A stretch of DNA of 61,200 bases from Dehalococcoidia bacterium (GTDB lineage Bacteria > Chloroflexota > Dehalococcoidia > GIF9 > AB-539-J10), in assembly GCA_016930935.1 (NCBI GenBank), contig JAFGFT010000029.1, positions 1-61,200 on the forward strand, in the 5' to 3' direction. Shown here piece after piece: positions 41,748 through 50,412 of the stretch. How positions within the stretch are numbered: position 1 is the first letter of the stretch; each line of letters opens with the position of its first letter. The position numbers were made by a program, and so were the translations under genes. The notes beneath the pieces are model-generated. The model saw only the letters and a list, made by a program, of their open reading frames with translations, did no database searches and had not been told where the DNA came from.

Positions 41748-42677
41748 ATGGCTCTGAGTGTAGCACTGGACATCGACCCCGGAATAGACGACGCCCTGGC
41801 TGTCGCCCTCGCGCTGCACAGTCAGGAGATATCACTGGACCTCGTGACTACGGTTGCCGGCAACGGCCCGCTGGAGATGACCACCCGGAACGCACTGCGC
41901 GTGCTGCACCACCTCGGTGCCGACCACGTACCGGTGATTGCCGGAGCGGCAAAGCCGCTGCACGCACCCTTTCTTGGCGCCATCGACTACCACGGGTACG
42001 ATGCCCTCGGAGGCATCCCGCTGGAAGACAGCCCTCGTGAAGCCAATCAGGGAAGCGCCACCGACGCCCTATATGAGTTCGCCTCCGCGAAGCACGGCGA
42101 CCGTATACTCGTGGCGACCGGCCCGCTCACGAACGTGGCACTGGCCTTCCAGCGCCACCCGCAACTGCCCTCAGTGCTCCGGGAACTGGTTATAATGGGA
42201 GGCGCCTTCGGGCTGACCCGCTACGGGACTGGCAACTCGACACCTGTCGCAGAGTTCAACATCTGGCAGGACCCTGACGCTGCCGCAGTCGTCTTCGCTT
42301 CAGCAGTCCCAATCACCATCGTCGGACTGGACGTGACGAACGACCCCACCACGGCGCTGGACGCAGACGACCTGGCACACCTGCGCGCGGGCACCACACC
42401 CACGGCCCGGATGGCAGCAGACATCACCGCTTTTGCCCTGAAGAAGCACCCCACCTGCGCCCTTCACGACCCCCTGGCGCTCGCAGTGCTACTCGACCGC
42501 ACACTGTTCGGCTTCGCGCACGGTACTCTTGAGGTCTACACCGCGGCCGATAGCGACATGGGCCGCACGATTCTGAGCCCGGACCGCGCTCCTTCGCGGC
42601 CACCCGGCGCCGTCGCCGCTTCCGTCGATGGTCCCCGCTTCAAGCAGATGTTTCTCTCAAGGATGATGGAGAACTAG
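41748..42677 (+). CDS. Nucleoside hydrolase (inosine/uridine-preferring family)
   Basis: The 309-residue enzyme has the calcium-binding start motif LDIDPGIDDALAVALAL, the TGPLTNVALAF strand, the EFNIWQDPDAAAVVF segment and the HDPLALAVLL histidine. All are standard for nucleoside hydrolases that split ribonucleosides into base and ribose. Whether purine or pyrimidine is preferred cannot be read. It heads a three-gene operon with a sugar kinase and a membrane nucleoside-recognition protein, giving a consistent nucleoside salvage role. The spacing to the kinase gene is 1 bp. Confidence 0.92.
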   Translation: MALSVALDIDPGIDDALAVALALHSQEISLDLVTTVAGNGPLEMTTRNALRVLHHLGADHVPVIAGAAKPLHAPFLGAIDYHGYDALGGIPLEDSPREANQGSATDALYEFASAKHGDRILVATGPLTNVALAFQRHPQLPSVLRELVIMGGAFGLTRYGTGNSTPVAEFNIWQDPDAAAVVFASAVPITIVGLDVTNDPTTALDADDLAHLRAGTTPTARMAADITAFALKKHPTCALHDPLALAVLLDRTLFGFAHGTLEVYTAADSDMGRTILSPDRAPSRPPGAVAASVDGPRFKQMFLSRMMEN

Positions 42678-42678
42678 C

Positions 42679-43668
42679 ATGGCACAGGTCCTCGTATCCG
42701 GCGCCATCAACTGGGATACGCTCTGCCTCGTCGAGCATCTTCCGAGTCCCGGCGAAGAAGTTACCTGCGTGAGTGAAACCGAGGTACCCGGCGGCACCGG
42801 GGCGAATGCCGCCGTGGCGGCTGCCCGAATCCTCGGTCTGGATGAGGTAGCGCTGTTTGCCGCGCTCGGCAAGGACGCCATCGCAACCGTGCAGCTCGGC
42901 GTCCTTCAAGCTGAGGGAGTGCTCCACGAACCCGTGGTACAGATTAACGGGCAATCTTCAGGCCATGCCTACATCTTCATAGACCTCGACGGACAGAACG
43001 TCATTGCCAGCAACTTCGGCGCGAATGCCGCACTGAACCCCAGGTACTCCCGGCAGGCGAAGCTATCCACCCATATGCAAACATGCCGCTGTGTCGCGCT
43101 GACCGACCCTCCGCTGCCGGTCGCTTCATATCTCATCCGGGCCGCCGTAGGTCTGGACATTCCGGCACTCTGGGACCCGGGAATCCTCGCCAGGAACGGA
43201 TGGGACGCGCTCTCTCCATTGACCGGACACGTGGACACGCTCATCCTGAACGAAGTGGAGGCCCGTCAACTCTTCGGTACGGCAGAGCCGGGCGACATCG
43301 TGGAGAACCTCGACTCTCGTAGCGCACCAACCTATCTCCTGCTGAAGCAGGGAGCGAAAGGTTCCCTCATGGTGCACTGTGCGACCGGCGCCATAACGTC
43401 TATTCCTCCACTCCCCATGAAGGAACTGGGACTGGAAGTGGTCAGCACCGTGGGATGTGGCGACGTATTTCTCGGCTCTTATGCCGCTTATCTCTCTCCC
43501 GACTCCGAAAGGCAGCACGCGCTGCTCATGGCATCCGCCGCTGCCGGACTCAATGCCACCAGGCCGGAGACGAGGGGAGGCCCCACCCGGTCCACCCTTG
43601 AAGACATCGTAAAGAAAGCAGCAGACTATGGCTTCGCGCCTGCGCAGAAAGGATTTCCGAACGCATGA
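42679..43668 (+). CDS. PfkB family carbohydrate kinase (ribokinase-like)
   Basis: The 329-residue kinase has the N-terminal SGAINWDTLCLVEHLPSPGE, the GGTGANAAVAAARILG motif (PfkB signature 1) and a C-terminal STVGCGDVFLGSYAAYL (signature 2 with the catalytic Asp in GCGD). Its place after the nucleoside hydrolase suggests it phosphorylates the released ribose or the nucleoside itself. Its stop overlaps the next gene's ATG by 4 nt. Confidence 0.9.
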   Translation: MAQVLVSGAINWDTLCLVEHLPSPGEEVTCVSETEVPGGTGANAAVAAARILGLDEVALFAALGKDAIATVQLGVLQAEGVLHEPVVQINGQSSGHAYIFIDLDGQNVIASNFGANAALNPRYSRQAKLSTHMQTCRCVALTDPPLPVASYLIRAAVGLDIPALWDPGILARNGWDALSPLTGHVDTLILNEVEARQLFGTAEPGDIVENLDSRSAPTYLLLKQGAKGSLMVHCATGAITSIPPLPMKELGLEVVSTVGCGDVFLGSYAAYLSPDSERQHALLMASAAAGLNATRPETRGGPTRSTLEDIVKKAADYGFAPAQKGFPNA

Positions 43669-44675
43669 GTCACCAGCACGAACCCACCGGCATCGAGAAC
43701 GCACCACGAAGACAGGGATACCTTCCAGGACTCAAGGCGGGATTCTCGCAGGGAATACGCAAAGGCCTCCACGGTTTTCTGTGGGTAGCCAGGATACTTG
43801 TTCCCGTCTCACTGGCCGTTGCTGTGCTGGACTGGTCAGGGTGGCTCTATGCCCTGGACCCCGTATTCCAACCAGTCATGGGCCTCATGAACCTGCCTCC
43901 GCAGGCAGCACTGCCGATACTCACTTCCATCTTCTCCAGCTTCTACGCGGCACTCGCGATAATAGTCGTCATCCCGTTCTCACACGAACAGATGATTCTG
44001 CTCGCCATCTTCGTCATGATATGTCACATGTTGATTGTGGAAGGTCTGATTCAACACAAGTCGGGAATCAGCGTCCTCAAGATAGACCTTATACGTCTCG
44101 TGACTGCGGGAATCACCGTCTACGTCGTCTCTCTCTTCCTGCCCGGAACAGAGACACCCGTCGTCATGCCCGATGCGCTCGGAGCCCGTGCCCCCCTGTC
44201 CGACATGCTGCTCGCATGGACGCTTTCCACCGCAACGCTGATGCTGAAGATACTTGCCATCATCATGGCCGTCATGGTTGTGCTGGAGACACTGAAAGCC
44301 CTGGGCTGGAATGACAGGATTGCGACCTTCTTCAGGCCGTTCATGGCTCTCTTCGGTCTCTCCGCCAATGTGGCGCCAATCTGGGTGGCAGGAACGTTCT
44401 TCGGCCTCATCTACGGCAGCGCCGTTATCATGGAAGAGGCGGCAAGCGGGAAGTACTCGAAAGATGAACTGGAGCGGCTGCACATCTCCCTCGGGATACA
44501 GCACTCCGTCGTTGAGGACCCTGCACTGTTCCTTGCCCTGGGGATAAGCCTGTTCTGGACTATCGTTCCCCGCTTCTTCGCTGCTGCCCTCGCAGTGAAC
44601 CTGTACCGGCTCACCCGCGTCATTGAGATTCGAATCAGACGGAGCAGGAACGGCACTCAGTCTGAGGCTGCCTAG
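43665..44675 (+). CDS. Nucleoside recognition (Gate) domain membrane protein
   Basis: The 336-residue protein has about eight hydrophobic segments. Two Gate-like halves are seen: LPILTSIFSSFYAALAIIVV in the first, and SANVAPIWVAGTFFGLIYGSAVIMEEA in the second. Gate-domain proteins relate to nucleoside transporters and to SpmA/SpmB. In this operon a nucleoside permease or exporter is plausible but unproven. Its end overlaps the convergent DUF167 gene by 4 nt. Confidence 0.85.
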   Translation: MSHQHEPTGIENAPRRQGYLPGLKAGFSQGIRKGLHGFLWVARILVPVSLAVAVLDWSGWLYALDPVFQPVMGLMNLPPQAALPILTSIFSSFYAALAIIVVIPFSHEQMILLAIFVMICHMLIVEGLIQHKSGISVLKIDLIRLVTAGITVYVVSLFLPGTETPVVMPDALGARAPLSDMLLAWTLSTATLMLKILAIIMAVMVVLETLKALGWNDRIATFFRPFMALFGLSANVAPIWVAGTFFGLIYGSAVIMEEAASGKYSKDELERLHISLGIQHSVVEDPALFLALGISLFWTIVPRFFAAALAVNLYRLTRVIEIRIRRSRNGTQSEAA

Positions 44676-44890
44676 TCAGGAACTTCGAGCACTTTATGTC
44701 GACCAGAAAGGCCTGACACGAGGCGCACATCGCTGGGCGGCACGCCGTAGTACTCCGCCACGGCCTTGATCACCGCATGGTTCGCCTTCCCCTCTTTGGG
44801 AGGCTCCTTCACCCGAACCACAAGGTGGTCTTCAACGGGCTCGATGCGTGCTACCTTCGCGTTCGGCTTCACATCCACCCTTATCTTCAC
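44672..44890 (-). CDS. DUF167 (YggU) family protein
   Basis: The 72-residue protein starts at GTG 44890 (AGGAGG 4 nt upstream) and carries the family pattern VKIRVDVKPNAKVARI, VKEPPKEGKANHAVIKAVAEYYGV and a closing SGLSGRHKVLEV. The function is unknown. The coding start lies 59 bp inside the end of mtaB in another frame, so the two are translationally linked. Confidence 0.85.
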   Translation of the reverse strand: MKIRVDVKPNAKVARIEPVEDHLVVRVKEPPKEGKANHAVIKAVAEYYGVPPSDVRLVSGLSGRHKVLEVPD

Positions 44891-46172
44891 AGGTCCTCCT
44901 CGCCCATACGGCGCCACCGTTGCCACGAAACAGCGTCACGTCCTCAACAACATTATGGAGAGGCAGGGTGCTTTCACACAACACATGCACGTAATTGTCT
45001 GTCGTGCCGGAATAGACATGGCTGCCTGGCTTCGTCTCCTCCTCCCACAACACCTGCACCGTCCTGCCCACGCACGAATCGACGTACCTGTCCAGGCTGC
45101 GTGAAGCTACTTCACCCATCCTGCGCACCCGCGCCTTCATTTCCTCCGGCGTCAGCCTGTCCGTCATCACGGCAGCGGCTGTGCCCGGCCTCGGGGAATA
45201 GGGAAACACGTGGATGCGGGAGAACCCCGCAGCCTCACAGAAAGCCACGGTCTCCAGGAACTCCGCCTCTGACTCACCCGGAAAGCCGACTATGACATCC
45301 GTGGTGATGGCCACGTGCGGCACCGCTTTGCGGATGGTCTCCATGGAACGCAGGAACTCCTCCTGACTGTATCTGCGCCGCATCCTGCGAAGCACTGTCG
45401 CGCTCCCGCTCTGGAGAGACATGTGGAAGTGCGGGCACAACCGGGAATCCTGCCAGAGGGACAGCAGTTCGACTGTAATCTCAGCCGGCTGCAGCGATGA
45501 AAGCCGTAGCCGTACCACGCCCAGCACCTCAAGGACCCGTCGCACAAGTCCCGCAAGCGTTGTCTGCCCATCCTGGTACACGCCTATCTTGGTGCCGGTG
45601 AGCACTATCTCCTTGTGGCCGGAGAGGACACGCTGTCTCACAATCTCCACGACCTTTTCAACGGGCACCGAACTCTCCCCCACCCGCACCATGGGAACGA
45701 TACAGTAGGCACACGGTGTGGCACACCCGTCCTGCACCTTCACAAAGCTGCGGGTGCGGCCATACGACACCACCTGCATATCCGGTCCATGGTTCATGCC
45801 GTCCGCCACTCCACCCCCCTCACGGAGGTGCTCGACAACTGCATCCACTATCCCATCCTTGCCATGATTATCCACAAGGATATCCGCCAGTGGTGACAGC
45901 GCAGAGCCCTGCCGTTGCACGTAGCAGCCAACAGCAACGGTCACCGCCCCGGGGTTGTGACGCCGTGCCGACCGAAGCCACTGGCGCACCTTGCGGTCAG
46001 CCTCCGCAGTGATGGTGCAGGTATTCATCACGTAGACGTCCGCCTCATCACGCGGGCCAACCACCTGAAAGCCGCGGGCAGTGAACTGCAGAGCCAGCGT
46101 TTCAAGCTCCGCCTGGTTCAGTTTGCAGCCGACAGCATGAAGTGCGACCCTGTGTCCCGGATATTTTTCCAC
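44832..46172 (-). CDS. mtaB: tRNA (t6A37) methylthiotransferase MtaB
   Basis: The 446-residue radical-SAM enzyme converts t6A to ms2t6A at tRNA position 37. It has the UPF0004 domain with VALHAVGCKLNQAELE and two more cluster cysteines (MNTCTITAEADRKVR, VAVGCYVQR), the radical-SAM motif CATPCAYC near residue 150, and a TRAM-like C-terminus. The start is GTG 46172. TATAAT lies 8 nt upstream with a TTGGCT box 18 nt further, so the mRNA looks leaderless. DUF167 overlaps its 3' end. Confidence 0.92.
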   Translation of the reverse strand: MEKYPGHRVALHAVGCKLNQAELETLALQFTARGFQVVGPRDEADVYVMNTCTITAEADRKVRQWLRSARRHNPGAVTVAVGCYVQRQGSALSPLADILVDNHGKDGIVDAVVEHLREGGGVADGMNHGPDMQVVSYGRTRSFVKVQDGCATPCAYCIVPMVRVGESSVPVEKVVEIVRQRVLSGHKEIVLTGTKIGVYQDGQTTLAGLVRRVLEVLGVVRLRLSSLQPAEITVELLSLWQDSRLCPHFHMSLQSGSATVLRRMRRRYSQEEFLRSMETIRKAVPHVAITTDVIVGFPGESEAEFLETVAFCEAAGFSRIHVFPYSPRPGTAAAVMTDRLTPEEMKARVRRMGEVASRSLDRYVDSCVGRTVQVLWEEETKPGSHVYSGTTDNYVHVLCESTLPLHNVVEDVTLFRGNGGAVWARRTCEDKGGCEAEREGSTHRAR

Positions 46173-46180
46173 GATGGGCG

Positions 46181-46210
46181 ATTATAGCGGCGACTCTCCA
46201 CCAAAGCCAA
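46181..46210 (-). promoter_or_regulatory. Promoter of mtaB (leaderless)
   Basis: On the minus strand, TTGGCT (46210-46205), an 18-nt spacer and a perfect TATAAT (46186-46181) lie 8 nt from the GTG. The divergent recJ has its own TATAGT at 46273-46278. Confidence 0.6.
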
Positions 46211-46272
46211 ACATGTGGGCTCTCAACCGCCGAAACGGCAGTCAACAGCCCGTCGAGAACACGTCACTATGC

Positions 46273-46278
46273 TATAGT
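46273..46278 (+). promoter_or_regulatory. -10 element TATAGT upstream of recJ
   Basis: TATAGT ends 8 nt before the TTG start of recJ. There is no ribosome binding site between them, the same layout as mtaB. No clear -35 box. Confidence 0.4.
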
Positions 46279-46286
46279 TTGTAAGT

Positions 46287-48002
46287 TTGAATACCCAGAA
46301 ATCACAGGCCAGCAACAGTCCACAATCTTCCCCACGTTGGGAAATCAGTGCTCCGGTCCCTGAAGACTACGTCAGCGCCGTCGGGTATTCCCGCCTTATC
46401 GCCCAGTTGCTCTACAACCGCAACGTGAAGGCGGAGCAGGTGCCGAGCTACGTGGACCCTGAGAAGTTCACCACGCAAAGCCCGTTCGTGCTCCCCGGAG
46501 TCTCCGACGCGGTCAATCGCATCTACAAGGCGATTCGGTCCGGTGAAATCATCGGAGTCTATGGCGATTTCGACGTGGATGGCGTCACCTCCACGGCAGT
46601 CCTGATGGAAGCTATCACGATTATGGGTGGCAGAACCATCGCCCATATCCCGGACAGGTTCACGGACAGCCACGGGCTGAAGGCATCCGGCGTCAAGAGT
46701 CTCAAGGAAAGGGGTGCGAGCCTCGTCATCACGTGCGATTGCGGCATCTCCGACCTTGCTGAGGCGGAGAAGTCCGTTGCCCTGGGCATAGACCTGCTCA
46801 TTACAGACCACCATGTCCCCCTCTCCACACTGCCATCTGCGGTGGCAGTGGTAAATGCGAAGCGCAAGGACAGCACCTACGCATTCAGGGAGTTCGCAGG
46901 GGTCGGCATCGCCTACAAGCTGATGCAGGCGCTCTTCCACGGAGACTCTCGCGCGCCCCTCATCGAACCACTGCTGGAGCTTGTGGCACTGGGAACCGTG
47001 GCCGACATGGTTTCCCTGACGGGTGAGAACAGGCAATTCGTTCAGAAGGGACTGACGTTCCTCAATGAGACCAAACGGCCCGGCGTACAGGCATTGATAC
47101 GCATGTCCGGCCTCACGTTGGGGGCAATCACGTCCGGCGACATCTCGTGGGCGCTGGGTCCACGCATAAACGCGGCCGGACGACTCGACCACGCAAACAC
47201 GAGCTTGCAGCTGCTTATGACAGAGTCTGAGGAAGAGGCTGCCACGCTCGCCGCAGAGTTGGACGCCACCAACATGGAACGGCAGAGACTGACCACCGAG
47301 GTGTATGACAACGTCAAGGAACACCTGCTGGAGCAGACGGACTCCCCCATCTTCGTGGCAGCAGATGAGGACTACCCTGAAGGCGTCATCGGCCTCGTGG
47401 CGGGAAAGGTCTCCAAAGAATACTACCGGCCGACCGTCATTATCACCATTTTCGACGACCTCAGCCGCGGCAGTTCCCGCAGCATTCCGGAGTTCGATAT
47501 GGTGTCCGCGCTGGACCAGTGTGCGGACCTGCTGGTCAGCTTCGGAGGCCACCCTCTCGCTGCCGGTTTCTCACTGAAGAAAGAGGATATTCCGGAATTC
47601 AGGGCACGTCTCACCACAATCGCACATGAGCGGCTGGCAGGGGTCAACCTCAGCCCGAGGCTGCGGGTAGACGCAGAGGTCAGCCTCAAAGACCTCTCTG
47701 AAGAGACGTTCCAGAAGATGAAGGTCCTTGAGCCCTTCGGTCAACACAATCCACAACCCTGCTTCGTCAGCCGCGGAGTCGAGGTTCTCGAGTGCCGCAG
47801 CTTCCGCAACCACGAGCGATGGATGAACCTCAAGCTACTCCAGGACGGAGCACAGTGGGAAGCGGTTGATTTCCGCACGCTGCGGTGTCCTGAGGAAGTG
47901 CCAACCCTGATCGACGTTGCGTATACACTGCGCATGCACCGGTGGAATGGCAACGAAGTGCTGCAGGCCTACGTCCAGGATATGGCGCCTTCGACCGTCT
48001 AG
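46287..48002 (+). CDS. recJ: Single-stranded-DNA-specific exonuclease RecJ
   Basis: The 571-residue 5'-3' exonuclease has the DHH-family motifs GVYGDFDVDGVTSTAV (near residue 90), CDCGISD and LLITDHH, and the DHHA1 part with SFGGHPLAAGFSL. An OB-like domain lies at the C-terminus. It acts in recombination, mismatch and base-excision repair. The length is close to E. coli RecJ. TTG 46287 is used as start; conservation begins near residue 25, so a start slightly downstream cannot be excluded. It is convergent with lgt, overlapping by 4 nt. Confidence 0.93.
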   Translation: MNTQKSQASNSPQSSPRWEISAPVPEDYVSAVGYSRLIAQLLYNRNVKAEQVPSYVDPEKFTTQSPFVLPGVSDAVNRIYKAIRSGEIIGVYGDFDVDGVTSTAVLMEAITIMGGRTIAHIPDRFTDSHGLKASGVKSLKERGASLVITCDCGISDLAEAEKSVALGIDLLITDHHVPLSTLPSAVAVVNAKRKDSTYAFREFAGVGIAYKLMQALFHGDSRAPLIEPLLELVALGTVADMVSLTGENRQFVQKGLTFLNETKRPGVQALIRMSGLTLGAITSGDISWALGPRINAAGRLDHANTSLQLLMTESEEEAATLAAELDATNMERQRLTTEVYDNVKEHLLEQTDSPIFVAADEDYPEGVIGLVAGKVSKEYYRPTVIITIFDDLSRGSSRSIPEFDMVSALDQCADLLVSFGGHPLAAGFSLKKEDIPEFRARLTTIAHERLAGVNLSPRLRVDAEVSLKDLSEETFQKMKVLEPFGQHNPQPCFVSRGVEVLECRSFRNHERWMNLKLLQDGAQWEAVDFRTLRCPEEVPTLIDVAYTLRMHRWNGNEVLQAYVQDMAPSTV

Positions 48003-48829
48003 GTCTCGTCCGTCCCGGTTTCGTCCACCTCTGTCCCCTCCACCTCAACCTCCAGAGCCGCGCGGTACGAGCGCCACTTCATGATGAGGATGGGCACACA
48101 AATCAGGACAGTCACAAGGCTGATAACCTGTCCCTGCTGCAAGCCAAGCGAGAAGGCCTCATTCGTTCTCCAGAAGCGAATCACGAAGTCGCCAACCGAA
48201 TACAGCATGATGTAGGTGATGAACGAAGTCCCCTCCGGTCTTGGCCGCTTCCTCATCCAGAAGACAACTGCAAACACCACCAGGTTCCACGCAATGAAGT
48301 ACAACTGTGTGGGATGCAGTGGTTCGCCCGGTAGTGAACAGTATGACCCGGGGTTATCCCAGATAACCGCCCACGGCACCGCAGTCGGCACGCCATGGCA
48401 ACAACCGTTTATGAAACAGCCTACCCTTCCGATTGCCTGCGCCAGCGGCGCCCCCAGCGCAACCGCGTCGCCGATGCGCGCCATGCTGGACCACGGGATG
48501 TGCCGCACCCTCGTATAGATGAACGCGCCAAGCGGCGCGCCAATTATCCCGCCGTACAGGCCGAGTCCGGCAAAGTTCAGAAAGTCGATTGACTGTCCGG
48601 GATGCAGCACCAGGAAGTCGACGACGTGCACCACCCGCGACATCAGGAGTCCACCGATGACTCCCCACAGGAACACACTGTAGAGCAGTTCCTCAGAGAT
48701 ACCCATCCGCCGCGATTCGACCACGGCCAGGATGAGTATCGTCATCACGGCAAGCGCAACCATCACGCCGTACCACCTGACGACGATGTCTCCCAATTGG
48801 AACGCAACGGGGTCGATACTTACAACCAT
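47999..48829 (-). CDS. lgt: Prolipoprotein diacylglyceryl transferase
   Basis: The 276-residue membrane enzyme transfers diacylglycerol to lipobox cysteines, so it acts on the lipoproteins encoded in this window (DUF4430, TRAP and ZnuA proteins). The Lgt signature GRVGCFINGCCHGVPT and the HPTQLYFIAWN motif are intact, with about seven membrane helices. ATG 48829 (AGGGAG 9 nt upstream) begins the conserved MVVSIDPVAFQLG. It is divergent from zur. Confidence 0.93.
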   Translation of the reverse strand: MVVSIDPVAFQLGDIVVRWYGVMVALAVMTILILAVVESRRMGISEELLYSVFLWGVIGGLLMSRVVHVVDFLVLHPGQSIDFLNFAGLGLYGGIIGAPLGAFIYTRVRHIPWSSMARIGDAVALGAPLAQAIGRVGCFINGCCHGVPTAVPWAVIWDNPGSYCSLPGEPLHPTQLYFIAWNLVVFAVVFWMRKRPRPEGTSFITYIMLYSVGDFVIRFWRTNEAFSLGLQQGQVISLVTVLICVPILIMKWRSYRAALEVEVEGTEVDETGTDET

Positions 48830-48970
48830 CAGATACCACTCCCTCAGTACGGCATGTCGCACAAAGGAAAACGACAGCCGCCAGTAATCCTAGCACAAGA
48901 AAGCGGAAGAACTGCGTACAACGGCAGGTACAGCGACCGCAGGCTTGACGAGTTCAATCTCCCGCGCTAC

Positions 48971-48997
48971 GCTAAATGAAAATCCATTCCATTTAGC
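48971..48997. promoter_or_regulatory. Probable Zur operator upstream of zur-znuACB
   Basis: GCTAAATG (48971-48978) and CATTTAGC (48990-48997) form a perfect 8-bp inverted repeat around AAAATCCATTC. The layout resembles Fur/Zur-family boxes, and the site covers the expected -35 to -10 region of zur (TAGCAT at 48994-48999). It sits between divergent lgt and zur. A self-regulated zinc operon is the natural reading. Confidence 0.65.
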
Positions 48998-49004
48998 ATC
49001 GTAC

Positions 49005-49463
49005 ATGGCACAAACATCAGAGCGCGAGATACTGAAGAAGCTGAGAGCCGATGGTCACAAGCTTACCCCGCAACGCAGGGCCGTGGTACGGGCGCTCTGG
49101 CTCTCACATCGGCACATGACACCCGCACAGGTGCATACCGCAGTGTGCGAGGAGAGGGAAGACGTTGGTCTCGTCACCGTGTACAGGACGATACGGATGC
49201 TGGCCGAAATGGACCTGGTGTGCGAGATATCGACGGACGGGCATCAACGAACCTACCTGCTACGCAGACCACCGGAACACCACCACCACCTCGTGTGTTC
49301 GGTCTGCGGACGCGTGGTGGATTTCACGAGCAATGACGTGGAACGACTACAACAGCGCCTCGCCAGTGAGACCGGATTCAGCATAGAGAGCCACATCGTC
49401 GAGTTCGTTGGCCGCTGCGTGGCATGTCAGCAGCGTTGCCAGACAACGGATACGGCCCACTAG
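49005..49463 (+). CDS. zur: Fur family zinc-uptake regulator (Zur-like)
   Basis: The 152-residue repressor has a winged helix (KLTPQRRAVVRALWLS, then VGLVTVYRTIRML), the HHHHLVC sensor-region histidines and two CxxC pairs (CSVCGRV, CVACQQRC) for structural zinc. Its position directly upstream of znuACB favours Zur over Fur or PerR. ATG 49005 starts MAQTSEREILKKL; the longer frame runs through the operator and is rejected. It is followed 40 bp later by znuA. Confidence 0.85.
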   Translation: MAQTSEREILKKLRADGHKLTPQRRAVVRALWLSHRHMTPAQVHTAVCEEREDVGLVTVYRTIRMLAEMDLVCEISTDGHQRTYLLRRPPEHHHHLVCSVCGRVVDFTSNDVERLQQRLASETGFSIESHIVEFVGRCVACQQRCQTTDTAH

Positions 49464-49503
49464 CCGGAGTTCCTCCCGCAGGACACACGGGACAATCACA
49501 GAG

Positions 49504-50400
49504 ATGACGTATATGATTCGCACTGCAATACGATTCACCCATGGCACGTGGGGACTCCTGCCCGCGCTGGTGGCGCTCATGCTCACTGTCGGTCTTCTCC
49601 CCTTCTGCATGGGCTGCGCCGCACCGGCGGAGACAGAATCAGACAGCATCAACCTTGTCACCACCATACTGCCTCTTGGCGACTTCGCGAAACAGGTCGG
49701 AGGTGACAGGGTCACCGTCACCGTGATGGTTCCACCGGGAGCCAGTCCACACACACACGAGCCGACACCGGGGCAGATGATTGCCGTAAGCGAGGCGGAC
49801 ATCTACGTGAAAGCAGGCTCAGGCATCGAGTTTGAGATTATCTGGATGGACAAGCTCATCGACCAGAACAGGGATATGCTCGTGGTGGATTGCTCTGAGG
49901 GTATCAGCATCCTGGACGGAGATCCCCATATCTGGAACTCCCCTATCAATGCGTCCCGCATGGTGGAGACAATCCGCGACGGACTCATTGCGATTGACCC
50001 CGATGGCAAAGACCTGTACAGCCGGAATTGCGGGAGCTGCAATGCCCAGCTCGCCGAGCTGGATAGTTATGTCAAGGCGAGCTTCTCCGGATTCACCGAA
50101 CGGTACTTCATGATGTACCATCCCTCGTTCGGCTATCTGGCACACGAGTACCAGCTCACACAGGTCGCCGTGGAATACGAGGGCAAGTCCCCCACTCCAC
50201 AGGTCCTCCAGGACATCGTCGATATCGCGAAAACACACCACCTGAATTACCTCTTCGCCGGTGCACAGATGTCACCGTATGAGGCAGAGGGCGTAGCCGA
50301 GGCAATCAACGTAGAGATAGTCACGGTGGACCCACTGCCGGCAGACTACATCTCAAACATGAGAGCGGTTGCAGACGCCATCGCCATGGAGCTGGAGTAG
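49504..50400 (+). CDS. znuA: Zinc ABC transporter substrate-binding lipoprotein
   Basis: The 298-residue cluster-A1 receptor has a signal peptide ending in the lipobox FCMGCAAP. Metal-binding features are ASPHTHEPTPGQ (first His), DPHIWNSPIN (second His), MYHPSFGYLAHEY (third His) and a late acidic loop (GAQMSPYEAEG). The His-rich loop is very short compared with many ZnuA proteins. ATG 49504 is used; ATG 49513 is an alternative. It is the first structural gene after zur. Confidence 0.9.
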   Translation: MTYMIRTAIRFTHGTWGLLPALVALMLTVGLLPFCMGCAAPAETESDSINLVTTILPLGDFAKQVGGDRVTVTVMVPPGASPHTHEPTPGQMIAVSEADIYVKAGSGIEFEIIWMDKLIDQNRDMLVVDCSEGISILDGDPHIWNSPINASRMVETIRDGLIAIDPDGKDLYSRNCGSCNAQLAELDSYVKASFSGFTERYFMMYHPSFGYLAHEYQLTQVAVEYEGKSPTPQVLQDIVDIAKTHHLNYLFAGAQMSPYEAEGVAEAINVEIVTVDPLPADYISNMRAVADAIAMELE

Positions 50401-50412
50401 CAGGAGCACCAT

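Noticed and set aside
46302-47552. 416-codon open frame antisense to recJ
   Set aside because: recJ has intact DHH motifs in the same DNA; the antisense frame has no family features.
48945-49004. Upstream start for zur at 48945
   Set aside because: The extra codons would run through the operator palindrome and lack similarity to Fur-family N-termini.
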